DNA from: Saccharothrix violaceirubra
Lineage (GTDB): Bacteria; Actinomycetota; Actinomycetes; Mycobacteriales; Pseudonocardiaceae
NCBI RefSeq assembly: GCF_014203755.1
Contig: NZ_JACHJS010000001.1
Span: 124,001-188,000 of the forward strand
DNA: 64,000 nt
Direction of reading: 5' to 3'
A model generated the notes under the pieces. That model saw only the letters and a list, made by a program, of their open reading frames with translations, did no database searches and was not told the origin of the DNA. Below are positions 8,963 through 16,667 of the stretch, piece by piece (position 1 is the stretch's first letter; each line of letters starts with the position of its first letter). The position numbers and the translations under genes were made by a program.

Positions 8963-10492
8963 GTGACCGGTCGCTACGAGAATCCTGAACCGTCGTGGCA
9001 ACCGCCGGCCGGTGCCGAGGGTGTGAACGAGAACCGGAACGTCGACCCGCGGACGGTGTACCTGGACCCGCTGCCCGTCGAGGGCTCGCCGGCCGGGTTC
9101 CCGACCGCCGGTGGCGCCTACCCCGCGGCCGGCCAGGCCGACCCGCAGCAGGTCGCCGGCACGTCGGGCGCCTACCCGGTGGCGGGCCAGAACGGTCCGA
9201 ACCAGGCGGGCGGCGGCGCTTCGGGCGCCTACCCCGTCGCGGGCCAGAGCGGTCCGCACCCGGTGGGCGGCGGCCCGTCGGGCGCGTACCCGGTGGCGGG
9301 TCAGAGCGGTCCGTACCAGGTGGGCGGCGGCCCGTCGGGCGCGTACCCGGTGGCGGGTCAGAGCGGTCCGTACCAGGTCGGCGGTGGTGCTTCGGGCGCC
9401 TACCCGGTCGCCGGGCAGAGCGGTTCCCACCCCGTCGCGGGGCAGAGCGGGCCGTACGCGGTGGGCGGGCAGTCCGGCCCCCACCCGGCCCAGCAGCACC
9501 AGCACCAGCAGTCCTACCCCGGCGGGTTCCCGAACAACTTCCCGCAGAGCGTCCAGCCGCAGCGCCCGCCCACCACCGCGCACGACGTGTCGTCCCAGCA
9601 GTTGATCAAGAAGTCGAAGCGCCCGCCGCAGTCCGGGTGGCGCAAGGCGGTCCACTCGATCACCGGCGGCCTGGTCAACCTCGGCGAGAGCCCGGCCGAC
9701 CTGCGTCGGCGCGAGCTGATCTCGCGGATCAACCAGCCGCTGCGCGGGTGCTACAAGATCGCGATGCTCAGCCTCAAGGGCGGCGTCGGCAAGACCACGA
9801 CCACGACCACGCTCGGCTCGACGTTCTCGTCGTTGCGCGGCGACCGGGTCATCGCCGTGGACGCCAACCCCGACCGCGGCACGCTCGCGCTCAAGGTGCC
9901 GCGCGAGACCACGGCGACCGTCCGCCACCTGATCCGGGACGCTTCGCGGATCACCAAGTACAGCGACGTGCGCGCGTACACGTCCCAGTCGCCCAGCCGG
10001 CTGGAGGTGCTGGCGTCCGAACAGGACCCGGCGGCCTCGGAGGCGTTCAGCGACCAGGACTACCTGCGCACGGTCGGCCTGCTCGAACTCTTCTACAACA
10101 TCGTCCTGACCGACTGCGGCACCGGCCTGATGCACTCGGCCATGCGCGGCGTGCTCGACCAGGCGAACTCGCTGGTGCTGGTCTCGTCCGGCTCGGTCGA
10201 CGGCGCGCAGACCTCGGCGGCCACGCTGGACTGGCTGGAGGCCCACGGGTACCGGGACCTGGTCGCGCGGTCCGTCGCGGTGATCAACTCGGTGCGGCCC
10301 GGATCGGGCAAGGTCGACCTGGACAAGTTGTCCGCGCACTTCGCGCAGCGGTGCCGGGCGGTCGTGCGCATCCCGTTCGACGCGCACCTGGAGGAGGGCG
10401 CCGAGATCGAGCTGGACAAGCTCGCCCCGGACACCCGCCTCGCGTTGCTCGAACTGGCGGCGACCGTCGCCGACGACTTCCCGAACCACTGA
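8963..10492 (+). CDS. MinD/ParA-family ATPase with repetitive N-terminal tail (EspI-like)
   Basis: A 509-residue protein with two parts. The N-terminal 240 residues are low-complexity and contain four 19-residue repeats built on SGAYPVAGQSGP, followed by a Gln/His/Pro-rich linker. The C-terminal half is a deviant Walker-A ATPase with KGGVGKTTTT at residue 272, DANPDRGTLAL and DCGTGLM. The layout resembles the MinD-like proteins tied to type VII secretion (EspI), and mycobacteria carry a MinD-like gene at the same place after ccsA; no ESX genes are in the window. Start GTG 8963 has GGGAGG upstream; GTG 8912 is the alternative. Confidence 0.88.
   Translation: MTGRYENPEPSWQPPAGAEGVNENRNVDPRTVYLDPLPVEGSPAGFPTAGGAYPAAGQADPQQVAGTSGAYPVAGQNGPNQAGGGASGAYPVAGQSGPHPVGGGPSGAYPVAGQSGPYQVGGGPSGAYPVAGQSGPYQVGGGASGAYPVAGQSGSHPVAGQSGPYAVGGQSGPHPAQQHQHQQSYPGGFPNNFPQSVQPQRPPTTAHDVSSQQLIKKSKRPPQSGWRKAVHSITGGLVNLGESPADLRRRELISRINQPLRGCYKIAMLSLKGGVGKTTTTTTLGSTFSSLRGDRVIAVDANPDRGTLALKVPRETTATVRHLIRDASRITKYSDVRAYTSQSPSRLEVLASEQDPAASEAFSDQDYLRTVGLLELFYNIVLTDCGTGLMHSAMRGVLDQANSLVLVSSGSVDGAQTSAATLDWLEAHGYRDLVARSVAVINSVRPGSGKVDLDKLSAHFAQRCRAVVRIPFDAHLEEGAEIELDKLAPDTRLALLELAATVADDFPNH
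9164..9391 (+). repeat. Tandem 57-bp coding repeat, four units
   Basis: Four head-to-tail units of 57 bp (9164-9220, 9221-9277, 9278-9334, 9335-9391) each encode 19 residues starting SGAYPVAGQ and ending GGGA or GGGP, with a degenerate fifth copy to about 9480. Units 3 and 4 are nearly identical in DNA, implying recent duplication or conversion. Confidence 0.9.
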
Positions 10493-10497
10493 CCGTC

Positions 10498-10526
10498 GTG
10501 GTGGGGACGTCCCGCGTCCCCACCAC
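10498..10526. terminator. Stem-loop between convergent genes
   Basis: The 12-bp inverted repeat GTGGTGGGGACG / CGTCCCCACCAC has a 5-nt loop and lies 6 nt after the MinD-like stop and 7 nt before the end of the convergent small gene. It is likely a bidirectional terminator. Confidence 0.75.
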
Positions 10527-10532
10527 CCGGTG

Positions 10533-10706
10533 TCACTCCTCGTCCGGCTTCTTCCGGCTCTGCTCACCGAGCTTGCGCAGGAACTCCGGGTCGTCGTCGG
10601 GCGCGACGAAACGGGTGGGGGCGGTCTCGACCCGATCGGGTCCGAACGCACGCCACAGCAGCACGGCGATGGTGAGCGCACCGATCACCGCGAGCAGGTA
10701 GAGCAT
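10533..10706 (-). CDS. Small single-helix membrane protein
   Basis: A 57-residue protein with an N-terminal transmembrane helix (LYLLAVIGALTIAVLLW) and a charged cytoplasmic tail ending RKLGEQSRKKPDEE. The frame opens at 10727, but the ATG at 10706 is the start because AAAGGAGG stands 8 nt upstream; the longer reading would put that ribosome site inside the gene. It lies convergent to the MinD-like gene and downstream of the BldC-like gene. Function unknown. Confidence 0.8.
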   Translation of the reverse strand: MLYLLAVIGALTIAVLLWRAFGPDRVETAPTRFVAPDDDPEFLRKLGEQSRKKPDEE

Positions 10707-10758
10707 GGTCGCCACCTCCTTTGCCACGAGATTACCCGCGTCAACGAGGTGTACGGGC

Positions 10759-10977
10759 CTACTGCCGGACGGGTTCGGTCGCCTCCGTCGTCAACTGCGA
10801 CAACAGCGCCTGGACCTCGGATTCCCGGAAGCGGCGGTGGCCGCCTGGCGTGCGGATCGACCCGATGCGGCCGGCGGTGGCCCAGCGCGTCACCGTCTTG
10901 GGATCGACGCGGAACAGGTTGGCGACCTCGCCGGGCGTCAGCAGTCGTTCCCCGGCGTGATGCTGGATCGCTGTCAC
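10759..10977 (-). CDS. bldC: BldC-like MerR-family DNA-binding protein
   Basis: A 72-residue winged-helix protein. The core ERLLTPGEVANLFRVDPK, TVTRWATAGRIGSIRT and GGHRRFRESEV matches the Streptomyces developmental regulator BldC (68 residues), known to bind DNA as head-to-tail oligomers on direct repeats. The frame extends to 11016, but GTG 10977 has GGAGG 5 nt upstream and gives the usual BldC length. A role in development is inferred from the family; orthology rather than paralogy cannot be proved here. Confidence 0.88.
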   Translation of the reverse strand: MTAIQHHAGERLLTPGEVANLFRVDPKTVTRWATAGRIGSIRTPGGHRRFRESEVQALLSQLTTEATEPVRQ

Positions 10978-11113
10978 GGTGTCCTCCCCGATCGCGAACA
11001 GACGTACCGGACGCATGGTGGCATCCCACCCGTCGGGTACTCGAACGCTTGCCTGATGGTAAAGAGGTAGTAAGGGGCAAATCGCGCGGTTCGGACATCG
11101 CGGTGGTGGGGAT

Positions 11114-11119
11114 TAAAGT
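11114..11119 (+). promoter_or_regulatory. -10 element TAAAGT of a leaderless promoter
   Basis: TAAAGT lies 6 nt before the GTG start of the Lrp-family gene at 11126; no ribosome-binding site is present. Confidence 0.6.
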
Positions 11120-11125
11120 GGCGCG

Positions 11126-11587
11126 GTGGACGCTCTTGATCGGCAGATCATCGCCGCGCTCCGGGAGAACGGACGCGCCACCTACGCCGACCTGGGCCGC
11201 AAGGTCGGGTTGTCGGCTTCGGCCGTGCACGAGCGCGTGGGCAAGCTCGAAGCCACCGGCGTCATCGTCGGCTATCACGCGGTGGTCGACCCCAGCGCCG
11301 TCGGCCTGGGGGTGACCGCCCTGGTCGGGGTGCACCCGACCGACACGGCCGACGACGACGAGGTGGCCGACTCGCTGGGCGAACTCGTCGAGGTGGAGTC
11401 GTGCTACCGGGTCGCCGGCGACGAGTCGTTCATCGTGAAGGTGCGGGTGGCGACCGTGGACGACCTCGAACGGGCCCTGGGCCGGTTGCGCCGCATCCCG
11501 GGCGTGGCGCGCACGCGGACGACCGTGGTGCTGTCGACCCGGTTCGAGGGGCGTCCTAACAACACCGGCACGGAGGACGGCGCGTAG
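11126..11587 (+). CDS. Lrp/AsnC-family transcriptional regulator
   Basis: A 153-residue protein with the standard Lrp layout: an N-terminal winged helix (LDRQIIAALRENGRATY, LSASAVHERVGKLEATGVI) and a C-terminal RAM ligand-binding domain (residues about 65-140). The effector is probably an amino acid but unknown. The start is leaderless by the TAAAGT spacing. The TAG stop at 11585-11587 forms the first half of the -10 element for the next gene. No obvious target gene adjoins it. Confidence 0.92.
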   Translation: MDALDRQIIAALRENGRATYADLGRKVGLSASAVHERVGKLEATGVIVGYHAVVDPSAVGLGVTALVGVHPTDTADDDEVADSLGELVEVESCYRVAGDESFIVKVRVATVDDLERALGRLRRIPGVARTRTTVVLSTRFEGRPNNTGTEDGA

Positions 11588-11590
11588 CCT
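11585..11590 (+). promoter_or_regulatory. -10 element TAGCCT for the DUF4229 gene
   Basis: TAGCCT stands 8 nt before GTG 11599. Its TAG is the stop codon of the preceding Lrp gene. Confidence 0.55.
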
Positions 11591-11598
11591 GGGTAGCC

Positions 11599-11856
11599 GT
11601 GCACCTCGGACGTGATGTGACGCTCTACGTCGGCGCTCGGCTGAGCATGGTCGCGGTGGTGACCCTGGTGTTGCTGATGCTCAACGTGCCGCTGCTGGTG
11701 GCGCTGGCGGTGGGGGTCGTCGTGGCCCTGCCCCTGTCGTTGTTCCTGTTCAAGGGACTGCGGGAACGGGTGGCCGCCGGTCTGGCCGTGAAGCAGGACC
11801 GGCGCCGCACCGAACGCGAGAAGCTCCGCGCCGAACTGCGCGGCGACACCGCCTGA
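11599..11856 (+). CDS. DUF4229-type small membrane protein
   Basis: An 85-residue protein with two hydrophobic helices (about residues 12-50) and a charged amphipathic tail rich in Arg, Lys and Glu (KQDRRRTEREKLRAELRGD). Length, order and the tail match DUF4229 proteins, which in actinobacteria tend to lie near menaquinone genes; menA is 4 kb away here. The start is leaderless. Function unknown. The gene ends in a repeat-rich convergent spacer. Confidence 0.75.
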   Translation: MHLGRDVTLYVGARLSMVAVVTLVLLMLNVPLLVALAVGVVVALPLSLFLFKGLRERVAAGLAVKQDRRRTEREKLRAELRGDTA

Positions 11857-11995
11857 TCGCGAGTCCTCCACCCGGACACCCCGAAACACGCACTCAGGCA
11901 CCCTGAGCCGCGAGTTATGCACTCAGGCACCGCGAGTCGTGCGTTCAGGCACCCTGAGCCGTGCGTCCAGGTGCCCTGAACCGTGTTCGGGCACC
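11857..11995. repeat. Dispersed GCGAGTC/ACTCAGGCACC intergenic repeat, copy 1
   Basis: The spacer between two convergent genes is built of degenerate units containing CACTCAGGCACCCTGAG or variants, joined by CGAGTCGTG-like links. CTCAGG-CAC-CCTGAG is itself a short palindrome, so several small hairpins can form. A related block is found at 52498-52625, also between convergent genes, and ends there in a perfect 14-bp stem. This looks like a genome-wide intergenic element family with a terminator role (inference). Confidence 0.65.
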
Positions 11996-12042
11996 ACGAC
12001 CGACACCGCTGATGCCGTCGGGATGCCGCCGGCCCGCTGCCC

Positions 12043-13035
12043 TCAGCCCCGCACCAACGTCAACGCGGCCACGGCCCGACGCGCCGACTCGGCGATGGCG
12101 TCCCGCAGCTCCAACCGCTCGAGCCAGTGGCGCGGGATGGCCTGCTCCCCGGCCACGGCCCCGAGGATGTTGCCCGCGATCACCCCGGTCGAGTCGCTGT
12201 CCCCGGAGTGGTTCACGGCCAAAAGCAAAGCGTCCCCCAAGTCCCGGGCCGCCAACGCCGCGTGCAGGCCGATCGCCAACGCCTCCTCGCCGACCCAGCC
12301 GCCGCCGAAGTTCTGCTCGATGAACTCCGGCGAAGGCCTGGTCCCGGCCAGGTTCACGGCCCGGTCCAGCAGCACGAGCTGCTCCTCGTGGTCGGGCCGC
12401 AGGACCAGTTCCGCACGGGCCGTCGCCACGGCTTCCCGAAGCTGCCGTCCGGCCAGCAACTGCTGCACGATCACCGCCAGCACCCCCGCCGACAGGTACC
12501 CGCTCGGGTGACCGTGGGTCAGCGCCCCGGTCGCCGCCGCCAGCGCGAACACCTGCGCCGGGTCGTCGGACCACAGCGCCACGGGTGCCGCCCGCATCAC
12601 CGCGCCGCACCCCTTGGAGTCGTTCAACGGGTTCGTGATGGTCCCGGCCTTGCCCGAGCGCAACGCCACCAGGCACGTGTTGCCCGGCGCGCGCAGGTCG
12701 TGGATGTCCTCGTGGTCGAGCAGCCACCCGTCCTTGGGCACGTTCGCGGCGGGCCCCTGGATGCCCTGCGTGGACAGCCACCGCAGGTACGCGGCGTGCA
12801 CGGACTCGACCGGGTTCAGGCCGCGTTCCCGGGCCAGGACCAGACCCTCCAGGGTGAACAGGGCCATCTGGGTGTCGTCGGTGATCGCGCCGAGCTTGCC
12901 GTACGCGGGCGCGTAGTCGGTGAGCCCGGAGGGCCCGTACCTGGCACGGATCTTGTCGATCGACTCGAACTCGATCGAGGCGCCGAGGGCGTCCCCGACC
13001 GCACCTGCCAGCAAAGATCCGGAGAATGAAGTCAC
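12043..13035 (-). CDS. ADP-ribosylglycohydrolase family protein
   Basis: A 330-residue DraG/ARH-type hydrolase that removes ADP-ribose from proteins or small molecules. The metal-binding motifs are present: [12 protein letters not shown] near the N-terminus, [14 protein letters not shown], and the C-terminal [16 protein letters not shown]. The frame is open to 13905 on this strand, antisense to the next gene. The start GTG 13035 is fixed by a TAACTT -10 7 nt upstream and by the family N-terminus. It is divergent from the desulfhydrase-like gene with only 24 bp between the start codons. The substrate is not known. Confidence 0.9.
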   Translation of the reverse strand: MTSFSGSLLAGAVGDALGASIEFESIDKIRARYGPSGLTDYAPAYGKLGAITDDTQMALFTLEGLVLARERGLNPVESVHAAYLRWLSTQGIQGPAANVPKDGWLLDHEDIHDLRAPGNTCLVALRSGKAGTITNPLNDSKGCGAVMRAAPVALWSDDPAQVFALAAATGALTHGHPSGYLSAGVLAVIVQQLLAGRQLREAVATARAELVLRPDHEEQLVLLDRAVNLAGTRPSPEFIEQNFGGGWVGEEALAIGLHAALAARDLGDALLLAVNHSGDSDSTGVIAGNILGAVAGEQAIPRHWLERLELRDAIAESARRAVAALTLVRG

Positions 13036-13042
13036 GGACAAG

Positions 13043-13048
13043 AAGTTA
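13043..13048 (-). promoter_or_regulatory. -10 element TAACTT (leaderless, minus strand)
   Basis: TAACTT on the minus strand is 7 nt before GTG 13035. It overlaps by 2 bp the plus-strand -10 at 13047-13052. Confidence 0.6.
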
Positions 13049-13052
13049 TCGT
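13047..13052 (+). promoter_or_regulatory. -10 element TATCGT (leaderless, plus strand)
   Basis: TATCGT is 7 nt before GTG 13060 and favours that start over GTG 13051. It overlaps the opposing -10 element, so the two promoters cannot both be occupied. Confidence 0.6.
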
Positions 13053-13059
13053 GCGAGCC

Positions 13060-14154
13060 GTGACCGCTTACGTCGATCGTTGCAGTTCGCGCACCCGCGA
13101 ATGGGTGTGCGAAGCCGTCCGGATCATCGAGGCCGACGCGAACCGCAGCGCGGACACGCACCTGCTGCACTTCCCGCTCCCGGCGGAGTGGGGGATCGAC
13201 CTGTACCTCAAGGACGAGTCGACGCACCCGACCGGTTCGCTCAAGCACCGGCTCGCCCGCAGCCTCTTCCTGCACGCCATCTGCAACGGCTGGGTCGTCG
13301 GCGGCACGCCGGTCATCGAGGCGTCGTCGGGCTCGACGGCCGTCTCCGAGGCGTACTTCGCCCGCCTGCTCGGCCTGCCGTTCATCGCGGTCATGCCCCG
13401 GTCGACCAGCCGGGAGAAGGTGGCGCTGATCGAGCGGCAGGGCGGCCGATGTCATTTCGTCGACGACCCGCGCGCGATCTACGACGAGTCCCGCCGGCTC
13501 GCGACCGAGTTGAACGGTCACTTCATGGACCAGTTCACCTACGCCGAGCGCGCCACGGACTGGCGCGGCAACAACAACATCGCCGAGTCGATCTTCGATC
13601 AGATGGGCCTGGAGTCCGCGCCCGAGCCCGAGTGGGTCGTGGTCGGCGCGGGCACGGGCGGCACGAGCGCGACCATCGGCCGCTACGTCCACTACCGCAA
13701 GCTGCGCACCCGGCTGGCCGTGGTCGACCCCGAGCACTCGGTCTTCTTCGACGCCTGGTGCTCGAACGACACCGACCTCGTCGGCACGCGGGGTTCGGGG
13801 ATCGAGGGCATCGGCCGCCCGCGCGTCGAGCCGTCGTTCGTGCCGCAGGTGATCGACCGGATGTTCAAGGTGCCCGACGCCGCGTCGATCGCGACCGTGC
13901 GGCACGTCGAGGAGGTGCTCGGCCGCCGCGTGGGCGGGTCGACCGGCACGAACCTGTGGGGCGCGTTCCAGCTCATCGCGGAGATGCGGGCGTCACGTCA
14001 GCGCGGCAGCCTCGTGACCCTGCTGTGCGACGGCGGCGAGCGTTACGCCAACACGTACTACGACGACGACTGGGTGGCGGCACAGGGTTTCGACCTGTCG
14101 CCGTACCTGGCGACCCTGGTCCGGTTCCGCTCTTCGGGTGTCTGGGCGACGTGA
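13060..14154 (+). CDS. cds1: PLP-dependent cysteine synthase-fold enzyme, Cds1-like L-cysteine desulfhydrase
   Basis: A 364-residue fold-type II PLP enzyme. The Schiff-base lysine is in [14 protein letters not shown], the substrate loop is [13 protein letters not shown], and the phosphate-binding glycine loop is [14 protein letters not shown]. The order of motifs and the [16 protein letters not shown] segment match the mycobacterial Cds1 type, which degrades cysteine to pyruvate, ammonia and H2S; a synthase or other lyase activity cannot be excluded from sequence. Start GTG 13060 is preferred to 13051 on -10 spacing. Confidence 0.85.
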   Translation: MTAYVDRCSSRTREWVCEAVRIIEADANRSADTHLLHFPLPAEWGIDLYLKDESTHPTGSLKHRLARSLFLHAICNGWVVGGTPVIEASSGSTAVSEAYFARLLGLPFIAVMPRSTSREKVALIERQGGRCHFVDDPRAIYDESRRLATELNGHFMDQFTYAERATDWRGNNNIAESIFDQMGLESAPEPEWVVVGAGTGGTSATIGRYVHYRKLRTRLAVVDPEHSVFFDAWCSNDTDLVGTRGSGIEGIGRPRVEPSFVPQVIDRMFKVPDAASIATVRHVEEVLGRRVGGSTGTNLWGAFQLIAEMRASRQRGSLVTLLCDGGERYANTYYDDDWVAAQGFDLSPYLATLVRFRSSGVWAT

Positions 14155-14237
14155 CCGGGAAATCCGGTGGAACGCCGGGCACCCCGGGCGCGTCGCAGCG
14201 TGACGGGTCCGTGTGTCGTCCGGTCGGAGGTGTGGGG

Positions 14238-14636
14238 ATGGGGCACGCGTGGCGCACGCCGGAGGTGCGCACGGCCGAGGAGGTGCTCGGCAGGACGATC
14301 GCCGAGGCCGACCGGTCGATGCGGGAGGCGGCGAAGGTCCGGCCCGGCCGCGAGCCGTCGGCTGAGGACGTCCGCCGGGTCATGGCCTACGCCAAGTCGC
14401 CCGACGCGTCGCCGGAACTCCAGGCGGTGCAGCGCCGGGTGGCGCGGGGCGATCTGAGTTGGCGGCAGATACTGCTCGGCGAGGCTTCGGGCGATCGCGG
14501 TGTGCGGGCGGCATTGGAGGCCGAACGGACCACGCTGGCGGCGTTGTGCCGGGGCGAGGACCCGAGGCCGGCGCCGCGGCGCCCGGTCCGTACCGAGGAC
14601 GACGAGCCGACGAGCTTCACCGAGGACGCGTGGTGA
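14238..14636 (+). CDS. Hypothetical charged helical protein
   Basis: A 132-residue soluble protein, Arg/Glu/Ala-rich and probably alpha-helical (RTAEEVLGRTIAEADRSM, SPELQAVQRRVARGDLSW), with a disordered acidic C-terminus (TEDDEPTSFTEDAW). ATG 14238 has GGAGG 8 nt upstream, which fixes the start; the frame is open far upstream only as antisense or shadow reading. Its stop is one base from a CTAG that was duplicated by the IS insertion, so the gene originally abutted the convergent menA. No family recognised. Confidence 0.7.
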   Translation: MGHAWRTPEVRTAEEVLGRTIAEADRSMREAAKVRPGREPSAEDVRRVMAYAKSPDASPELQAVQRRVARGDLSWRQILLGEASGDRGVRAALEAERTTLAALCRGEDPRPAPRRPVRTEDDEPTSFTEDAW

Positions 14637-14637
14637 G

Positions 14638-14641
14638 CTAG
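14638..14641. repeat. Target-site duplication CTAG, left copy
   Basis: CTAG directly precedes the left IS end and matches CTAG at 15749-15752 after the right end, as expected for the CTAG-targeting (IS427-type) branch of the IS5 family. Confidence 0.8.
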
Positions 14642-14662
14642 GAGCTGTTTGGGGTTGGGATC
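14642..14662 (+). repeat. IS left terminal inverted repeat
   Basis: Begins GAGCTGTTTGGGGTTGGGAT; pairs with 15728-15748 with three mismatches. The transposase stop codon overlaps its inner end. Confidence 0.85.
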
Positions 14663-15682
14663 ATGTGGTTGGGGTAAGGGTCTTCAACCACACGATGGCT
14701 CCTCGTAGATGCAGTCCGGCCTCGTAGCTTTGTGGTGTCTTGTCGTAGCGGGTGGCCAGTCCGCGCCATGTCTTGATCTTCTGGAAGAGGCGTTCGACGG
14801 TGTTGCGCCGCCGGTAGCGCACGGGATCGAAGGACACAGGCCGCCCGCCGGCGGAGCCCTTGTTCCTGCGGTTGGCCCGCTGGTCGGTCTTCTCCGGGAT
14901 CACAGCCGTGATCCGGCGGCGGCGTAGGTAGGCCCGGTTGGCTTTGGAGGAGTACGCCTTGTCCGCGGCCACCGCGTCCGGACGGGTGCGCGGCCTTCCG
15001 ACCGGGCCGGGAACCCGGATCCGGTCCAGCACCGTCCGGAATTGCGGGCTGTCCCCGGCCTGGCCAGGGGTGAGCACGAACGCCAACGGCAGCCCGGCGG
15101 CGTCGACCGCGGTGTGGACCTTGCTGCTCAGCCCGCCCCGGGACCGGCCGAGCCCGGCCGCCGCAGCCCGCGCCTTCCGACGGCGCCTACGGGCGGCACG
15201 GTCCCGACCGGCAGATGTGCCCGCGTCGGTCGTGTCCGGCGCGGACCGCGACGCACCACCCGCAGCACGCTCCGCTGGACGGGCAACGGAGCCCCTTTTT
15301 CCCCGGTCAACGCCTGTTCCAGCGCGTCAAGGGTCTCCCCGGTCACCGCGAGTCCGGCCGATTCGTGGTGTGCCCGCACGATCGTGGAGTCCACGCTCAC
15401 CAGTTCCAGGTCGACCTGTCCGCGGGAGGCGGCCTCGGCGATCAGCGCCTCCATCAGCGTCTGGAACACTCCGGTCTTCGCCCAGGTGTTGAACCGGGAG
15501 TAGACGGTGGACCAGGGACCGTACCGTTCGGGCACGTCACGCCAGCCTGACCCGGTGCGGAACCGCCACAGGATCCCGTTGAACTGCTCCCGCACCCGAC
15601 GTGGCAACGGCCCGGTGGCCGCCACCGGCATATGCGGCTCGATCAACGCCCACTCGGCATCGGTCAGATCAAAACGCGCCAC
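14661..15682 (-). CDS. IS5-family transposase, two reading frames joined by a probable -1 frameshift
   Basis: The first frame (ATG 15682, stop 15130-15128) encodes the N-terminal DUF4096-like domain (LTDAEWALIEPHMP, GSGWRDVPERYGPWSTVY) and the first catalytic aspartate (VDSTIVRAHHES). The second frame, ending at 14661, carries GRSRGGLSSKVHTAVDAAG, the second aspartate (AADKAYSSK) and the glutamate region (RNTVERLFQKIKTWRG). On the minus strand the run GGGGAAAAAGGGG (15292-15304) reads GAA-AAA-GGG in frame one and GGA-AAA-AGG in frame two, a classic -1 slippage site. After slippage the second frame is open through to the C-terminus, giving about 340 residues. Confidence 0.9.
15292..15304 (-). 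other. Probable -1 programmed frameshift site of the transposase
   Basis: An A5 run flanked by G4 runs on the coding (minus) strand, located where the upstream frame loses similarity and the downstream frame gains it. IS427-type elements commonly use such slippage. Confidence 0.7.
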
Positions 15683-15727
15683 ATCCGTGTTCTACCAGCC
15701 CAACCAGCACACCACCGGGCCCACCTA

Positions 15728-15748
15728 GATCCGAACTTCAAACAGCTC
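15728..15748 (-). repeat. IS right terminal inverted repeat
   Basis: Read inward on the minus strand it begins GAGCTGTTTGAAGTTCGGAT, matching the left end at 18 of 21 positions. Confidence 0.85.
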
Positions 15749-15752
15749 CTAG
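15749..15752. repeat. Target-site duplication CTAG, right copy
   Basis: The right CTAG. Its complement supplies the TAG stop codon of menA (15749-15751). Confidence 0.8.
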
Positions 15753-16621
15753 GACGCGAACAGGGCCACCGTGACCGTCACGCCCCACACGAGCATGGCC
15801 AGTCCGGTGTCCCGCAGTACGGGGATCAGCGCGAGACCCGTCGCGCCGCCCGCGACCCGCCGCACGCCCGGGATCACCAGCGGCACGGCGAGGAAGCCGA
15901 CGAGCGTCCACGGCACGACGACCGACAGTGCGATCGTCACCGGGAACGGCAGGGTCACCAGCGTCAGGTAGAGCCGCCGCGCGCCCGCGTCGCCCAGTCG
16001 GTTGGCCAGGGTCCGCTTGCCCGCCTCCAGGTCGGTGGGGATGTCGCGCAGGCTGTTCGCGATCATGACGCCGGTGGAGAACGCGCCCATCGCGACCGCG
16101 CCGGCCACGCCGACCCAACCGATCCGCCCGGACTGCACGTACAGGGTGCCCAGCACGGCCGCCGGTCCGAAGAACACGAACACCGCGAACTCGCCGAGAC
16201 CCGAGTAGCCGTACGGCTTGCGCCCGCCGGTGTAGAACCACGCCCCGGCCAGGCACACCGCGCCGAACGCGATCATCCAGTACCGGCCGGTCGACAGGAC
16301 CAGCACGAGTCCGACCACGGCCGCGAGGCCCAACGCGGCGAACGCGGCGTTGCGCACCGCCACCGGCTCGGCCGCACCGGACCCGACCAGCCGGAACGGC
16401 CCCACCCGGTGCTCGTCGGTGCCCCGGATGCCGTCGGAGTAGTCGTTGGCGAAGTTCACGCCGACCTGGAGCGACACCGACACCACGAGCGCGAGTGCCG
16501 ACCAGAGCGCGGAGAACGCGCCGAGGTGGTGGGCCGCGCCCGCGCCGACCAGCACGGGCGCGATCGAGTTCGGCAGTGTGCGGGGTCGGGTGCCCGAGAT
16601 CCACTGTGCGGCTGTGGCCAT
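15749..16621 (-). CDS. menA: 1,4-dihydroxy-2-naphthoate polyprenyltransferase
   Basis: A 290-residue membrane prenyltransferase that joins the polyprenyl tail to DHNA, giving demethylmenaquinone. About eight helices are visible, with the prenyl-diphosphate/Mg site [15 protein letters not shown] near residues 56-70 and the second aspartate motif ([19 protein letters not shown]). ATG 16621 is preferred over 16639 and 16630 because GGGGAGG lies 9 nt before it. The stop codon TAG lies within the CTAG duplicated by the adjacent IS element, so the reading frame is intact. It starts the menaquinone cluster. Confidence 0.95.
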   Translation of the reverse strand: MATAAQWISGTRPRTLPNSIAPVLVGAGAAHHLGAFSALWSALALVVSVSLQVGVNFANDYSDGIRGTDEHRVGPFRLVGSGAAEPVAVRNAAFAALGLAAVVGLVLVLSTGRYWMIAFGAVCLAGAWFYTGGRKPYGYSGLGEFAVFVFFGPAAVLGTLYVQSGRIGWVGVAGAVAMGAFSTGVMIANSLRDIPTDLEAGKRTLANRLGDAGARRLYLTLVTLPFPVTIALSVVVPWTLVGFLAVPLVIPGVRRVAGGATGLALIPVLRDTGLAMLVWGVTVTVALFAS

Positions 16622-16667
16622 GCCGGACATCCTCCCCACCGGGCGACGGGCGGGGACGGGCGGGTGG

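Larger units (their letters stand above)
14642..15748 (-). mobile_element. IS5-family insertion sequence (IS427-like), 1107 bp
   Basis: The element is bounded by imperfect 21-bp terminal inverted repeats (left 14642-14662, right 15728-15748; 18 of 21 positions match, starting GAGCTGTTTG) and by a CTAG duplication. It carries a two-frame transposase on the minus strand with D, D and E catalytic regions. It lies exactly between two convergent genes and damages neither coding region. The intact ends, duplication and complete transposase suggest a recent insertion. Confidence 0.93.

Noticed and set aside
9164..9480. CRISPR-like array
   Set aside because: The 57-bp periodicity is uninterrupted in-frame coding sequence with no spacers; units differ by synonymous changes.
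11857..11995. A small RNA gene or CRISPR fragment between the DUF4229 and ADP-ribosylglycohydrolase genes
   Set aside because: The repeated blocks are short, degenerate and without unique spacers, and they recur at another convergent spacer, so a dispersed repeat or terminator is more likely.
12043..13905. A 620-residue ADP-ribosylglycohydrolase with a long N-terminal extension
   Set aside because: The extension is antisense to the PLP enzyme gene; a -10 element and family N-terminus place the start at 13035.
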